Origin: Candidatus Bathyarchaeota archaeon
GTDB lineage: Archaea > Thermoproteota > Bathyarchaeia > 40CM-2-53-6
Direction: 5' to 3'
Length of the DNA: 64,000 bases
NCBI GenBank assembly: GCA_005888735.1
Contig: VBBN01000006.1
Span: forward strand, 1 to 64,000
Position numbers and translations under genes: made by a program. Shown here in pieces: positions 42,066 through 51,995 of the stretch; within the stretch, counting starts at the first letter, position 1, and each line of letters opens with the position of its first letter. The notes under the pieces are model-generated. The model ran no database searches. It was not told where the DNA came from and saw nothing but the letters and a program-made list of their open reading frames with translations.

Positions 42066-43094
42066 CTGGAAAAAACTCTTCACTCTGCACCCGAGAAGCG
42101 CACGGCTATTCGTAGCCTAATCTCGAAAGTCACACGCTCCAAGAAGACCGTTCTACTCTGCCACCAGAACGCCGACCCTGACGCAGCCTGCTCAGCTTTT
42201 GTCCTCCAGAACCTCCTGAAGCGACAGATTCCTGGAAGTGACGTGAGCATCTGTTGCCCCGAAGGCGTCGGGGCGTCGACTAGTCAACTTCTCGAAAACC
42301 TGGGCATAGACCCGCCTTCAAGTAAGCTCAGTTCTGACGTGGACCTGGCAGTGCTTGTGGACACTAACACCTTGGACCAGCTAGGCAAAGCTGCGGACGT
42401 CCTGCGCGATGCAGACGTAGAGATTGTTGTAGTTGATCATCATCATCCACACCCAGACACCAAGAAAGTGGCCAGCCTGTTGATTGTAGATGAAACAGCC
42501 GCAGCCGCCGCAGAGGTGGTCTTCGACCTTCTTCTTTCAGCAAACGAGCGGTTAGAGGCAAATGAGTCGACAGCGCTCCTAGCGGCACTATATGTGGAGA
42601 CAAAACACTTCATCCTGGCTAGAGAATCTACCTTCCACATCGCAGCAAAGCTTGTCAGTTCGGGAGCGAATCCTCGTCGTCTATCTGAGATACTCGGCGC
42701 GCCCATGAATAGGTCGGAGCGAATCGCGAGGCTCAAAGCAGCCAGCCGAAACCGACTGCTCCCAGTCGGAAACTGGATCATCGTAACTTCACAGCTCGGT
42801 TCTTACCAGTCATCAGCAGCACGTGCTTTGCTGGGGTTGGGAGCTCACGTGGCGCTTGTCGGCGGCGAGGCAAGAGAGAGAGTTAGGGTCAACATGCGCT
42901 CTACAGAGGATTTCTACAACAAGACTGGAGTACACTTAGCGCGGGACCTCGCAATACCGATCGGAAAAGAATCTGGTGGGACGGGTGGCGGGCATCCTAC
43001 GGCAGCAGGACTGACAACGAAGCGAGAACTTGAGCATACCATAACAGCTTGTACGGACAAGCTCAAAAAATTGTTGGTGCCTCTCCAGACCTAA
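42066..43094 (+). CDS. DHH-family phosphoesterase, non-standard start
   Basis: Manganese-dependent phosphoesterase of the NrnA/RecJ-like DHH superfamily. The first standard in-frame start is GTG 42243, but the essential motif I (LLCHQNADPDA) lies upstream, about 42150-42182, so the protein must begin earlier. Between the prefoldin stop (42051-42053) and that motif only ATT 42057, CTG 42066 and ACG 42102 are plausible; CTG is used here. DHH motif III is VVDHHHPHP, and the DHHA1 domain ends with GGHPTAAGL. About 342 residues. Readthrough of the prefoldin TGA is possible but unlikely. Confidence 0.8.
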   Translation: MEKTLHSAPEKRTAIRSLISKVTRSKKTVLLCHQNADPDAACSAFVLQNLLKRQIPGSDVSICCPEGVGASTSQLLENLGIDPPSSKLSSDVDLAVLVDTNTLDQLGKAADVLRDADVEIVVVDHHHPHPDTKKVASLLIVDETAAAAAEVVFDLLLSANERLEANESTALLAALYVETKHFILARESTFHIAAKLVSSGANPRRLSEILGAPMNRSERIARLKAASRNRLLPVGNWIIVTSQLGSYQSSAARALLGLGAHVALVGGEARERVRVNMRSTEDFYNKTGVHLARDLAIPIGKESGGTGGGHPTAAGLTTKRELEHTITACTDKLKKLLVPLQT

Positions 43095-43154
43095 TATAGC
43101 GGGCCTCCCGCACCTATCCATTATAGAGTATCAACCCAAAAGTGAGTAAGACAT

Positions 43155-44018
43155 TTGTCCGGCAGCTCTGAGATAATTCGTGCTGAGCGACTGGGCTTCA
43201 AATACGCCGGGACCGATAAGCCTGCGATCCAAAACGTCAGCCTATCAATAGGCAGGGGCGAGTTCGTACTCCTAACAGGCCCTAGCGGCTGTGGCAAGAG
43301 CACGCTATGCAGATGCCTGAACGGATTAATCCCCAACTTCTACCAGGGAGAAATCTCGGGAGATATCATGGTTGACGGGCTTAGCACCAGCAAGCAGTTG
43401 ACCAGCGAGCTTTCAAGGCACATTGGTTACGTGTTCCAGAACCCTGAAAACCAGTTGTTCGCTCTCACAGTGGAGAAAGACATTGCCTTCGGGCCAGAGA
43501 ACCTCGGCCTAAGCAGAGCCGAGATCAGGTCACGCGTCGACAGTGCAATGCACGTCACCAACACTGTTGGCTTGAAGGATCTGGCCCCCTACGAGCTTTC
43601 TGGCGGCCAGCAACAACGAGTTGCGCTCGCTGGAGTGCTGGCAATGCAGCCGAGCATGATCGTCTTGGACGAGCCCACCTCATTCCTCGACCCAAAGACA
43701 GCTGAAGAGATCATGAGCGCAGCGGAACAACTTCGTCAAGACCAGGGTATCACCATTCTGGTCGTGGAGCATCGCCTGGATCTCGTCGCAAGGTATGCTA
43801 AAAGAATCATCGTGATGAACAAAGGCGAGGTTGTCGCCGACGGGGGGCTCGAAGAGACATTGGACACCCAGTTCGAAATGCTAACTGGCCTAGGGGTGGG
43901 AGTACCAAGGGTTTCTCTGCTATGGGCGATGCTACGCAGAGATGGCTTCGTTACAGGAAGAGTCCCCACCCACGTTGAAGAGGCAGCTGACAGCCTCTCG
44001 AAGAGACTCGGCAATTGA
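43155..44018 (+). CDS. ecfA1: ECF transporter ATPase (EcfA1)
   Basis: 287-residue ABC ATPase of energy-coupling-factor vitamin/metal transporters. Walker A GPSGCGKST, Q-loop YVFQNPENQLF (typical of ECF ATPases), signature LSGGQQQRVALAG, Walker B MIVLDEPTSFLD, and switch His VVEHRLD. TTG start. Its stop overlaps the start of the second ATPase (TTGA). A small GC hairpin (GCGGGCCTCCCGC, 43099-43111) lies between the DHH gene and this unit. Confidence 0.93.
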   Translation: MSGSSEIIRAERLGFKYAGTDKPAIQNVSLSIGRGEFVLLTGPSGCGKSTLCRCLNGLIPNFYQGEISGDIMVDGLSTSKQLTSELSRHIGYVFQNPENQLFALTVEKDIAFGPENLGLSRAEIRSRVDSAMHVTNTVGLKDLAPYELSGGQQQRVALAGVLAMQPSMIVLDEPTSFLDPKTAEEIMSAAEQLRQDQGITILVVEHRLDLVARYAKRIIVMNKGEVVADGGLEETLDTQFEMLTGLGVGVPRVSLLWAMLRRDGFVTGRVPTHVEEAADSLSKRLGN

Positions 44019-44857
44019 TTACGCTAGAGCAAGTATGGTTCAAGTACCCTTCCGGGTCTCTAGCTCTCCAGGAAGTCGACTTCTCAGTTGAGAGCGGATC
44101 GTTCATCGCAATCATGGGGGAGAACGGAGCTGGAAAGACCACGCTTGCCAAGCATCTCAACGGCCTCTTGAAACCCAGCTCTGGAAGAGTGCTCGTTGAC
44201 GGCGAGGATACACGAAAGAAGAGTGTCGCCCAGCTTGCTAGAAAGGTTGGGCTCGTATTCCAAAACCCTGACCACTTGCTATTCTCGGAGAGCGTTAGGC
44301 AGGAGGTTGCCTTCGCCTTGAAGAACTTTGGCTATCCGGCAGACGTAATTGAGACGCAGGTCAAGAGAACATTGGAATCGCTTGACCTGTCGGAATACGC
44401 TGACACATCGCCGTTTCTGTTGAGCGGTGGGGAGCGTAAAAGGGTCGCGCTTGCCGCCGTGCTTGCATGGGAACCAGACTATTTGATCTTGGATGAACCG
44501 ACGATAGGTCAGGACTACCAGCAGAAGGAGCGACTACGGAACTTCATCCTTCAACTATACTCTCAGGGAAAGGCTGTCGTGATGATTACTCACGATGTCG
44601 AGTTCGTCGCCGAGTGCAACCCACAAGTCGTCCTGATGTCTAAGGGAAAAGTCGTGGGGAGCGGATCCGCGGACCGAGTTCTCTCTAGCGACCAGCTGGT
44701 GGAGAAGGCCTCCTTGGTTAAGCCCCAAATGGCGAAGCTGTTCGCCCGTTTGAAACCTCAAGGATTCCCAGGCGACGTGGTTGACGTTCATAGGGCGAAG
44801 ATGCTGCTTGAGGCCAAGTTGGTGGAGGTCAAGGGAAGTGTCCCTCAAAGCCCTTGA
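44015..44857 (+). CDS. ecfA2: ECF transporter ATPase (EcfA2)
   Basis: Second ABC ATPase, 280 residues. Walker [28 protein letters not shown]-loop region, signature [13 protein letters not shown], Walker [13 protein letters not shown], switch ITHDVEF. It forms the motor heterodimer with EcfA1. It overlaps ecfT by 20 nt. Confidence 0.93.
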   Translation: MITLEQVWFKYPSGSLALQEVDFSVESGSFIAIMGENGAGKTTLAKHLNGLLKPSSGRVLVDGEDTRKKSVAQLARKVGLVFQNPDHLLFSESVRQEVAFALKNFGYPADVIETQVKRTLESLDLSEYADTSPFLLSGGERKRVALAAVLAWEPDYLILDEPTIGQDYQQKERLRNFILQLYSQGKAVVMITHDVEFVAECNPQVVLMSKGKVVGSGSADRVLSSDQLVEKASLVKPQMAKLFARLKPQGFPGDVVDVHRAKMLLEAKLVEVKGSVPQSP

Positions 44858-45614
44858 AGGGTTCAAGTTCTCAACGCTAAAGACGCCAATTCACCAGCTG
44901 GACCCAAGGGCGAAGTTCCTGCTGATCGTTGCGCTGGTGATTCCCGCGCTTTTCTTCGCTAGCATCTACGTGATGATATTTCTTCTGCTCCTCCAGATTC
45001 CCCTCTTGATGCTTGGGCGCGTACTGACAAGGTGGGCTTGGTCAATGCGTAGGGCAGTCTTTCTCTCTGTGCTGATATTTCTTGTGAACTTGTTCACCAG
45101 TACCATTTTTTCGGCGGTGGCGTTGACGATGCGTTTCCTTGTTCTCTTGACCACTTTCAGCTTGTTTTTCATGACTACTTCTCCTGACGATCTCGGGTTA
45201 GCTATTGACAAGGTTCGCCCGATTAGGTGGCTCTCGCGTAAGTGGTTGGGCTATCCGAACGCGCTTTCGTTCACGTTCACTACGGCTGTGAGACTAGTTC
45301 CGACTATGGCTGCCGATGCGCAGACGGTCGTTGACGCCCAACGGTCCAGAGGGCTGGAACTTGACAAGGGAAACTTTCTTAAAAGAATCCGGAATTATGT
45401 TCCCATTCTAATTCCGTTGTTGTTAATTGCCATAAGGCGGAGTCTTGAGCTTGCTGAGGCCTTGGAATCGCGGGGATTCCCAGGGAAGGAGGGAAGAGTG
45501 AACTTGTTCGAGCTAAAGTTCAAACCCGTGGACTACTATGTGATCGCATCTTCAATGTTGGGGTTGGCTGTCTCGGCATGGGTCCTTTTCAACTATAAGA
45601 TACCGACAATCTAG
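44838..45614 (+). CDS. ecfT: ECF transporter transmembrane subunit (EcfT)
   Basis: 258-residue scaffold membrane protein linking ATPases to a substrate-binding S component. The GTG start at 44838 gives [29 protein letters not shown], the usual beginning. It has about five helices and the two coupling motifs containing Ala-Arg-Gly-like signatures ([11 protein letters not shown] and ALESRGFPG). No S component is encoded next to it, so this is a shared (group II) module. Its end overlaps the convergent acs gene by 4 nt. Confidence 0.9.
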   Translation: MSLKALEGFKFSTLKTPIHQLDPRAKFLLIVALVIPALFFASIYVMIFLLLLQIPLLMLGRVLTRWAWSMRRAVFLSVLIFLVNLFTSTIFSAVALTMRFLVLLTTFSLFFMTTSPDDLGLAIDKVRPIRWLSRKWLGYPNALSFTFTTAVRLVPTMAADAQTVVDAQRSRGLELDKGNFLKRIRNYVPILIPLLLIAIRRSLELAEALESRGFPGKEGRVNLFELKFKPVDYYVIASSMLGLAVSAWVLFNYKIPTI

Positions 45615-47557
45615 CGGTTGTTCTTCGGCCTCCGCTCTGCCTCGCGCAGCATCTCGATGGCACTTTTCACTTCCTCGACCGATGCGCCATCCTCTAGAGT
45701 CGTTATGTCTCCGATATCGTCGCCCGAGGCTACAGCCTTGATTACTCGTCGCATTATCTTGCCGCTTCTCGTCTTAGGGAGGAGACTTGCGAAATAGATA
45801 CGGTCGGGGACGGCAATTGGCCCGACGGTCTTCTTGACATGCTGCCGTAATTCCTCTTCAAGCTCCTTTGACGGCCTCGTTGAACTCTTGAGTGTAACAA
45901 ATGCCACTATGGCCTCCCCTCTTACGGGGTCAGGCCGGCCCGCGACGGCAGCCTCAGCAACCGAAAGGTGGCTGACAAGCGCATCTTCGACCTCGATCGT
46001 TCCTAACCGGTGTCCGGCCACTTTCATCACTTCATCGGCGCGGCCTAGTAGCCAGAAATAGCCTTCTTGGTCGCGCAGGGCGTAGTCCCCTGGGTAGTAG
46101 ACTCCTGGAAAACGGGACCAGTAGACTTGTTTGTATCGCTCGTTGTCTTTGTAGAGTGTAAGAAACATTCCCGGCCATGGCTTGCGAATCACCAAGAAGC
46201 CCTTCTGGCCCGGCGGAAGAGATTCTCCTTTCTCATCGACGACCTCAGCGTCGATGCCCGGCAATGGGAAGGTCGCCGAGCCTGGCTTCAAAGCAACCAG
46301 TCCGAGTTTCGGACTGGGTGATATCATGATCCCCCCTGTCTCTGTCTGCCACCAAGTGTCCACAATCGGGCATCGTCCCTGTCCTATTTCGTTGAAATAC
46401 CAGTACCACGCAGCCGGGTTGATCGGCTCGCCCACAGTTCCGAGAAGGCGTAGGCTCCTCAGGTTGTGGTCGCGTGGATACTCCTCACCGTGGCGCATTA
46501 GAGATCGTATGGCTGTGGGAGCAGTGTAGAGAACAGTGATGCCATAGTTTTCGATGATTTGCCACCATCGATCTGGTTGGGGATAGTCGAGCGCGCCCTC
46601 GTACATTACGCTCGTGAGCCCGTGAAGCAGGGGACCAAAGACGATGTATGTGTGCCCAGTTACCCATCCTATGTCTGCCGTACACCAGTAAACATCATCA
46701 TCCTTCGGGTCGAACACCCAGTCTTGAGTGCTTAGAGCGTGCACAAGATATCCTCCTGTGCTGTGGGCCACTCCCTTTGGCTTACCGGTGGTTCCTGATG
46801 TGTAGAGGATGTAGAGTATGTGGGATGCCTCGACTGGGACAGGCTCCACGTAGGAAGAACCCTTGCGAAGAGCATCGTCCCACCATTGGTCGCGCCCAGT
46901 TTTCATCGAGACTTGTTGGCCGGTTCGTCTAACAACGATCATGTGTCTGACGCTTGGCGTGCTCTCAAGCGCCTCGTCTACAACCGCTTTGAGGGGCAGC
47001 GTCTTGCCCCGCCTGAACCCGCCGTCTGCCGTCACAACGACTTTCGCACCGCAGTCTTGAATTCTCTCCGCTAGAGATTTGGAGCTGAAACCTGAGAAGA
47101 CCACTGTGAACGGAGCGCCAATCCTTGCACATGCCAACATAGCCGCCGGGAACTCGGGGACTAGAGGAAGGTAGATCGCAACAGCGTCCCCTTTACGGAC
47201 CTCGAGACGTTGGAGGGCAGAAGCAAACCTGTTAGTGATCTGAAACAGGTCTTGATACGTTACTGTCCTCTTTTCGCCCGACTCTCCCTCCCAGAGGTAG
47301 GCTACCTTGTTCTTCCTCCACGAGGCGACGTGCCTGTCAAGGGTGTTCTCAGAAGCGTTCAACTCGCCCCCTACGAACCATCGAGCGAATGGAGGGTCCC
47401 ATTTCAAAGTCTGGGTCCAGCCCTTTCGCCATAGAAGCCGTCTTGCTTGGATGTCCCAGAAGCCTGCTGGGTCCTCGAGGGATTCTTTGTGAAGATCTAA
47501 ATAGCGGCGGACCGGCCAGACTTTTTCATTGGAGGGAAGGCCGAAGATGTCTGACAT
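45611..47557 (-). CDS. acsA: Acetyl-CoA synthetase, AMP-forming
   Basis: Activates acetate (or a related short acid) to acyl-CoA. 648 residues, normal length. Adenylate-forming motifs: [66 protein letters not shown], and [11 protein letters not shown] with the catalytic lysine that is often acetylated. The acetyl pocket residues WWQTE are present. Single transcription unit divergent from the SWIB-like gene. Confidence 0.94.
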   Translation of the reverse strand: MSDIFGLPSNEKVWPVRRYLDLHKESLEDPAGFWDIQARRLLWRKGWTQTLKWDPPFARWFVGGELNASENTLDRHVASWRKNKVAYLWEGESGEKRTVTYQDLFQITNRFASALQRLEVRKGDAVAIYLPLVPEFPAAMLACARIGAPFTVVFSGFSSKSLAERIQDCGAKVVVTADGGFRRGKTLPLKAVVDEALESTPSVRHMIVVRRTGQQVSMKTGRDQWWDDALRKGSSYVEPVPVEASHILYILYTSGTTGKPKGVAHSTGGYLVHALSTQDWVFDPKDDDVYWCTADIGWVTGHTYIVFGPLLHGLTSVMYEGALDYPQPDRWWQIIENYGITVLYTAPTAIRSLMRHGEEYPRDHNLRSLRLLGTVGEPINPAAWYWYFNEIGQGRCPIVDTWWQTETGGIMISPSPKLGLVALKPGSATFPLPGIDAEVVDEKGESLPPGQKGFLVIRKPWPGMFLTLYKDNERYKQVYWSRFPGVYYPGDYALRDQEGYFWLLGRADEVMKVAGHRLGTIEVEDALVSHLSVAEAAVAGRPDPVRGEAIVAFVTLKSSTRPSKELEEELRQHVKKTVGPIAVPDRIYFASLLPKTRSGKIMRRVIKAVASGDDIGDITTLEDGASVEEVKSAIEMLREAERRPKNNR

Positions 47558-47770
47558 TCAGGCAACCTCTTGGTGTTGGTAACTACTTGTATACTTGGTC
47601 TCGCCAAAAGTCTTGTCCCTAAGAGGCTCGCAAGGGAAGGAGCAGAGTGATTCTCATTATAGAATCACTACTTAGTGTTACGCACTGGGGACCGACTGCA
47701 GTAACAATCGGAATTTCTCAGCTCTCGGAGATGGTGAAGGTCGTTCCTTATCTGATCGGGGAGGTGAAAC

Positions 47771-47935
47771 ACGACGACAAGCAAGAAAGGTAATTTTGGG
47801 GGGTATGGCATTCAACTCGACGAGCATTTGGCGACCGTTCTTGGGGGCAAGGAGGGCCAGAAGGTTTCGCCATCCGAGATGACCAAGAGGCTCTGGCAGT
47901 ACATCAAATCCCACCACTTGGGTGCCAAGAGCTAG
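47771..47935 (+). CDS. SWIB-like small protein, ACG start
   Basis: A 54-residue frame without ATG, GTG or TTG at its head. A perfect Shine-Dalgarno GGAGGTG (47760-47766) is followed at once by AAC ACG ACG; the two ACG codons (47771 and 47774) have 4-7 nt spacing. The protein reads TTSKKGNFGGYGIQLDEHL, then ATVLGGKEGQKVSPSEMTKR and LWQYIKSHHLGAKS. This fits the first half of SWIB/MDM2 domains (LDxxLAxxLG, LWxYIKxxxL), known in chromatin proteins and some archaeal/bacterial small proteins. It stops before the second half of the usual fold, so it may be a short form. Function unknown. Confidence 0.55.
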   Translation, partial: TTTSKKGNFGGYGIQLDEHLATVLGGKEGQKVSPSEMTKRLWQYIKSHHLGAKS

Positions 47936-48042
47936 AATAGGCCTAAGGAGCTTCTTCGTTGAGGACCCATTTTTTTTTCGGACCAAAAACAGGGCAGAGT
48001 CATCTACCCAAATCATACGACTGCAAATGCCTGGGTGCTCGC

Positions 48043-48666
48043 CTAGGCGAGCACTGAGATGATGAACGTGGTGGCGAAGTAAATCATTACGATGCTGAAC
48101 ATTACAAGCACGCTTCGGTACCACCTTCCGAGGTGAAAGGATCCTTTGCTGGCAAGCTTTACTGTTCCTCCAAGCCACGCATAGTCCAACCAGACACGTG
48201 CACCGAACATCGCTAACACGTCAATGACAGTTCCAGCTACGTAGGCTTGCGAGATAAGATATGTTCCCGTCAACCACCAGAGCAGGAAGAAGGGATTCAG
48301 TCCTGTGAGCGCGATTCCAACCAGGATCGCTGGCTTTCAAGACAATTTTTCGGAGATATCAGAAGTGCTCACTTCAACCTTGGAGCGTGCTTGATTCTGT
48401 TGGAGGATAGCAAATCAGGCAAGCACCAGGCCACCAGTTATCGCAACGATCTTCAGGATTGATGGCGAGAAGAAAGACCCTATCCCGATCGCTAGGCCAA
48501 CGAAAATAGGAAAATCGACAATGGTGTGGCCAACCGCACACTCGATTCCAGCGACGGTTCCGGACTTCGCCGCCCGAAGGATTGACGCCAAGAATAATGG
48601 TCCCGGAGACAGAACACCGGACAAGCTCAGAAACATGACAATAGCAAGAAAGGCTGGAGTTATCAT
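48043..48666 (-). pseudogene. LysE-family exporter with two in-frame TGA codons
   Basis: One continuous 207-codon frame with the size and helix pattern of LysE/RhtB amino-acid exporters. The N-terminus (MITPAFLAIVMFLSLSGVLSPGPLFL) has the family's SPGP motif, and LTGLNPFFLLWW is the conserved central motif. The frame is interrupted by TGA at 48415-48417 (after GGLVLA) and 48337-48339 (LS-stop-KPAIL, probably a former CGA arginine). No frameshift is needed. Most likely a recent nonsense pseudogene; stop-codon recoding cannot be excluded. Confidence 0.7.
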
Positions 48667-48796
48667 GCTAGGCTTTTACCTCCGATCGACCACCGGCATC
48701 CATCTACCCTGCATTCACCGGCTATAGGGTTGTACATCTGGTTCGGCGGAGAAGGTTACAAACGGTTTAGACAGCGGCGAATTGAGTGGTTGTCTC

Positions 48797-49201
48797 ATGC
48801 CTACCCGAACGCGAACGAAGAAGGCTATCCAGGACATCGCTAAGGTATTCAACAGACTCGCTTCCGAGTTGACCTCCGACCTAAACCAGGCGGCCAAAGA
48901 AATAGAGGCCCTTAAACATGAGATTCACCGGCTAAAGACATCGCAAAACCGAAATGCAAACTCTTCCCCGACAATCCGAAAGAGCAGGACGAAGAGGGCC
49001 CTCAGGACGCCCAAAGTACCAAGTACCTCAAGCACAGCGACCAGCCACTCAACATCTACACACTCCAGCCAGCCCAGTCCCAGTCATCATGAGTCTCACC
49101 ACGAGGGTACAAAGCCCGGTCACGAATCCTCTTTTGTGTTTCCGAACGAGCCCTTCAGTTCTTCCCCCTCACCGGAAGCCTCCAATCCCCACAATAACTA
49201 G
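48797..49201 (+). CDS. Coiled-coil protein with disordered tail
   Basis: 134 residues from the ATG at 48797 (an upstream in-frame TTG also exists). Residues 1-50 are helical and heptad-like (IQDIAKVFNRLASELTSDL... AAKEIEALKHEIHRLKT); the remainder is low-complexity Ser/Thr/His/Pro (TSSTATSHSTSTHSSQPSPS). No family recognised. It could tether DNA or protein partners. A hairpin and T-run follow directly. Confidence 0.55.
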   Translation: MPTRTRTKKAIQDIAKVFNRLASELTSDLNQAAKEIEALKHEIHRLKTSQNRNANSSPTIRKSRTKRALRTPKVPSTSSTATSHSTSTHSSQPSPSHHESHHEGTKPGHESSFVFPNEPFSSSPSPEASNPHNN

Positions 49202-49266
49202 GCTTCAAAGGAATAGTCCGAGGACTCTCGCGAGGACTCTTCGAAGCCGGCGCGCGGGCCCTTTTT
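49201..49266 (+). terminator. Hairpin and T-run with internal repeat
   Basis: Inverted GGCTTC (49201-49206) and GAAGCC (49243-49248) enclose two copies of GAGGACTC (49220-49227 and 49233-49240). A GC-rich tract and five T residues (49262-49266) follow. Probable transcription end of the coiled-coil gene. Confidence 0.4.
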
Positions 49267-49341
49267 CTGCAGTACCGGTCCCGGGGCCACAATGCTGGGC
49301 TTAAGAGTCAGCCAAGGGAACCAGAGTTTGATAGGGCACCG

Positions 49342-50370
49342 GTGTTGGGGGTTCTGCTCACTCCAATCGTTCTGCGAGAGCAGACAACCCTAAAGGCTCT
49401 GCAAGGGAAATCGTTTGCTGTGGACGGGAACATCGAGCTACATCAGTTCTTGGCGATTATCCGCAAGCGTGACGGAACACTCTTCACCGACCCCCACGGT
49501 AGGGTAACATCTCACCTTATCGGGCTTTTCACACGTACCACAAGGCTCATCACAGAGTACAGGATGAGGCTCCTTTTTGTCTTCGACGGCAAACCCAACC
49601 TACTGAAGAGACGGACGGTTGAAGCTCGAAGGATAGTCCGTCAAAAAGCAGAGAAAGAGTATGGCGCAGCAATTTCGAGAGGAGACTATTCCACAGCATG
49701 GTCCAAAGCCGTCATGACCGGAAGAGTAACAGGCGACGTCCTCGACGACGCCAAGAAGCTGCTCACCCTCATGGGGGTCCCCTGGCTCGAAGCGCTGGAG
49801 GATGCCGAAGCACAGGCAAGCCACATGGCCTCCAACGGGCTAGTTTGGGGCGTAGGAAGCAAAGACTATGACTCGCTACTTTACGGCGCCCCGATACTTG
49901 CACGGTACCTGACGATAACAGGAAGAGAATATCTTCCCGTCCAAAGGAAAATCAGGCCTCTCAAACCTGAACTTGTGAACCTCCAAAAGAACCTTCAGGC
50001 GTTGGGAATCACTCGAGAACAACTCGTCGACGTGGCGATTCTAGTCGGGACGGACTTCAACGACGGCGTCTATGGGGTCGGACCGAAGAAGGCTCTAGCT
50101 CTTATCCGAAGGTATGGGTCGCTAGACAAAGTCCCTGCGGAGGTTAGAACCCAAGTTCCAACCAATCTTGAGGAGGTGCGGCGGCTCTTCCTCAAACCTA
50201 GAGTCCGCGACATTTCGGAAATAAGACAAACCCCACCTGATGGAGATGGGCTCGTGCGCTTCCTGTTTGAGGAAAGGGGTTTTTCTAAAGAACGGGTCAT
50301 TAAAGTGGCGACTCGACTCTCAGACTCCCACCAGCATCCCGACAGAGGCTTGACAGAGTGGTTGCACTGA
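49342..50370 (+). CDS. fen1: Flap endonuclease FEN1
   Basis: 342-residue structure-specific nuclease for Okazaki fragment processing and repair. N-domain: KSFAVDGNIELHQFL (first metal Asp) and LLFVFDGKPNLLKRR; I-domain: WLEALEDAEAQASHM (acidic cluster), VWGVGSKDYDSLLYG, and LVGTDFNDGVYGVGPKKALALI (helix-hairpin-helix). The usual C-terminal PCNA-binding box QxxLxxFF is not evident; the end is GLTEWLH. GTG start. It overlaps the ligase gene by 13 nt, an apt lagging-strand pair. Confidence 0.93.
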   Translation: MLGVLLTPIVLREQTTLKALQGKSFAVDGNIELHQFLAIIRKRDGTLFTDPHGRVTSHLIGLFTRTTRLITEYRMRLLFVFDGKPNLLKRRTVEARRIVRQKAEKEYGAAISRGDYSTAWSKAVMTGRVTGDVLDDAKKLLTLMGVPWLEALEDAEAQASHMASNGLVWGVGSKDYDSLLYGAPILARYLTITGREYLPVQRKIRPLKPELVNLQKNLQALGITREQLVDVAILVGTDFNDGVYGVGPKKALALIRRYGSLDKVPAEVRTQVPTNLEEVRRLFLKPRVRDISEIRQTPPDGDGLVRFLFEERGFSKERVIKVATRLSDSHQHPDRGLTEWLH

Positions 50371-51974
50371 GTCGTGAAAACACACCCTTTTCGAGACTTG
50401 CCAGAGCCTGCAGGGATCTTGAAGGTACTACGAAGAGAAACGAGAAGACCACTATCATAGCAGACCTGTTGAACAGTCTACACCCGGCCGAGATCGCCCC
50501 CGCGACATTATTCTTGTCGGGAAACGCGTTTCCTGAATCAGACCCGAGGGTCCTTGAAGTCAGTTACGCCACGATATCTGAGGCCGAAAGAAACCTTGGA
50601 CAAGCAAGACTCACAAACGCACAGTTGACAGTGCTCGAGGTGTACGAGACACTCGCAAGGATGGCTGAGGCAACCGGACCAAACTCGAGGACGAGAAAGC
50701 TGAATTTGGTGCAGACCCTGCTGACCCGTTCGAGCAAGGACGAGGCTGACTTCCTCACGAGAATGCTGCTTAGAGAGATGAGGATTGGGGTTGTCGAGGG
50801 GGTACTCCTTGACGCTATTTCCAAAGCGTCCGGGATTCCGCGGGATGTAGTCAGGAAAGCAAACATGCTGCATGGTGACATCGGCGACCTTGCGAGGAAA
50901 GCGATATCCGAGGGAGTCCTCGGCCTTGAGAAAATTCAGCTTCGGCTGTTTGTTCCGATAAAGCCGATGCTCGCAGAGATCGCCGCGGACCCAGGTGAGG
51001 CTCTGACTGAGCACATCGATGGAACGGCTTTCGAGTACAAGTTTGACGGTGCAAGGATACAGATCCATAGGAGCGGTGACAAAATCCGCATCTTCAGCCG
51101 ACGGTTAACCGACGTTACTGAAAGCCTCTCCGACATGGTCGAATTTGCTAGGACACACGTTAACTCGTCCGAGTACGTGATTGAAGGCGAGGCGATCGCG
51201 ATCGGCGAAGGAGGTCGACCGGTGCCATTTCAAGATCTGATGCGGAGGTTCCGGCGTGTGCATGAAATTGAAGAGATGTCTGGCAAGATTCCGTTGAGAC
51301 TCTACCTCTTCGACGCTCTCTATCTAGAGGGTCGGACTTTGATCGACCAGCCCTATACTGTTCGATGGGAGATCCTCTCACAGCTTGTTCCCACTTCATC
51401 TCTGACCCCGAGGATCGTCACAAGGGACCGAGCGGAGGCAGAATCCTTTCTAAAAACTGCCCTTAAGGAGGGACATGAGGGTTTGATGGCCAAGTCGCTC
51501 ACGAGCAACTACTCACCAGGCGCTCGTGGAAAGAAGTGGTTCAAGATCAAATCTGCCGACACTCTGGATGTCGTCATAGTTGCGGCTGATTGGGGTAGCG
51601 GTAGACGGGTAGGATGGTTGAGCAACTATCACCTTGCAGTCCGAGACGAAGACACTGGAGAGTTCATGATCGTTGGAAAGACATTCAAAGGATTGACAGA
51701 CGATGAGTTTGACACGATTACCGCGCGGCTAAAGAGACTGAAAGTGAGAGAGTCGCATTACACTGTCCACGTCAAACCGGCAATAGTTGCAGAAGTGGCA
51801 TACAGTGAGGTTCAGAAAAGTCCAATTTACAAGTCAGGTTTCGCCCTCAGGTTTGCACGAATTGCTAGGTTCCGGGACGACAAATTACCTATTGATGCCA
51901 ACACTCTCCAAGACTTGCGTCAGAGGTACAACAGACAGTTCGAGACAAAAGCTAGGCTCTCCCTTGGCAAGTAG
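50358..51974 (+). CDS. lig: ATP-dependent DNA ligase
   Basis: 538-residue replicative ligase. N-terminal DNA-binding domain (1-200), adenylation domain with the nucleophile motif EYKFDGARIQIH (Lys228), YVIEGEAIAIG, FDALYLEG, EGLMAKSL, KKWFKIKSADTLDVV, and the OB-fold C-domain (VAEVAYSEVQKSP, FALRFARIARFRDDK). GTG start within the fen1 end, so the two are cotranscribed. Confidence 0.96.
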   Translation: MVALSRENTPFSRLARACRDLEGTTKRNEKTTIIADLLNSLHPAEIAPATLFLSGNAFPESDPRVLEVSYATISEAERNLGQARLTNAQLTVLEVYETLARMAEATGPNSRTRKLNLVQTLLTRSSKDEADFLTRMLLREMRIGVVEGVLLDAISKASGIPRDVVRKANMLHGDIGDLARKAISEGVLGLEKIQLRLFVPIKPMLAEIAADPGEALTEHIDGTAFEYKFDGARIQIHRSGDKIRIFSRRLTDVTESLSDMVEFARTHVNSSEYVIEGEAIAIGEGGRPVPFQDLMRRFRRVHEIEEMSGKIPLRLYLFDALYLEGRTLIDQPYTVRWEILSQLVPTSSLTPRIVTRDRAEAESFLKTALKEGHEGLMAKSLTSNYSPGARGKKWFKIKSADTLDVVIVAADWGSGRRVGWLSNYHLAVRDEDTGEFMIVGKTFKGLTDDEFDTITARLKRLKVRESHYTVHVKPAIVAEVAYSEVQKSPIYKSGFALRFARIARFRDDKLPIDANTLQDLRQRYNRQFETKARLSLGK

Positions 51975-51995
51975 CTGGTACGAGTGAAGGCCTGA

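Noticed and set aside
47678-48178. 166-codon minus-strand frame
   Set aside because: Lies over the SWIB-like gene and the LysE remnant in another frame and reads as low-information, Arg/Pro-rich sequence.
48337-48417. Selenocysteine at the LysE TGA codons
   Set aside because: The positions are not redox sites in this family and no SECIS-like element was seen; nonsense mutation is simpler.
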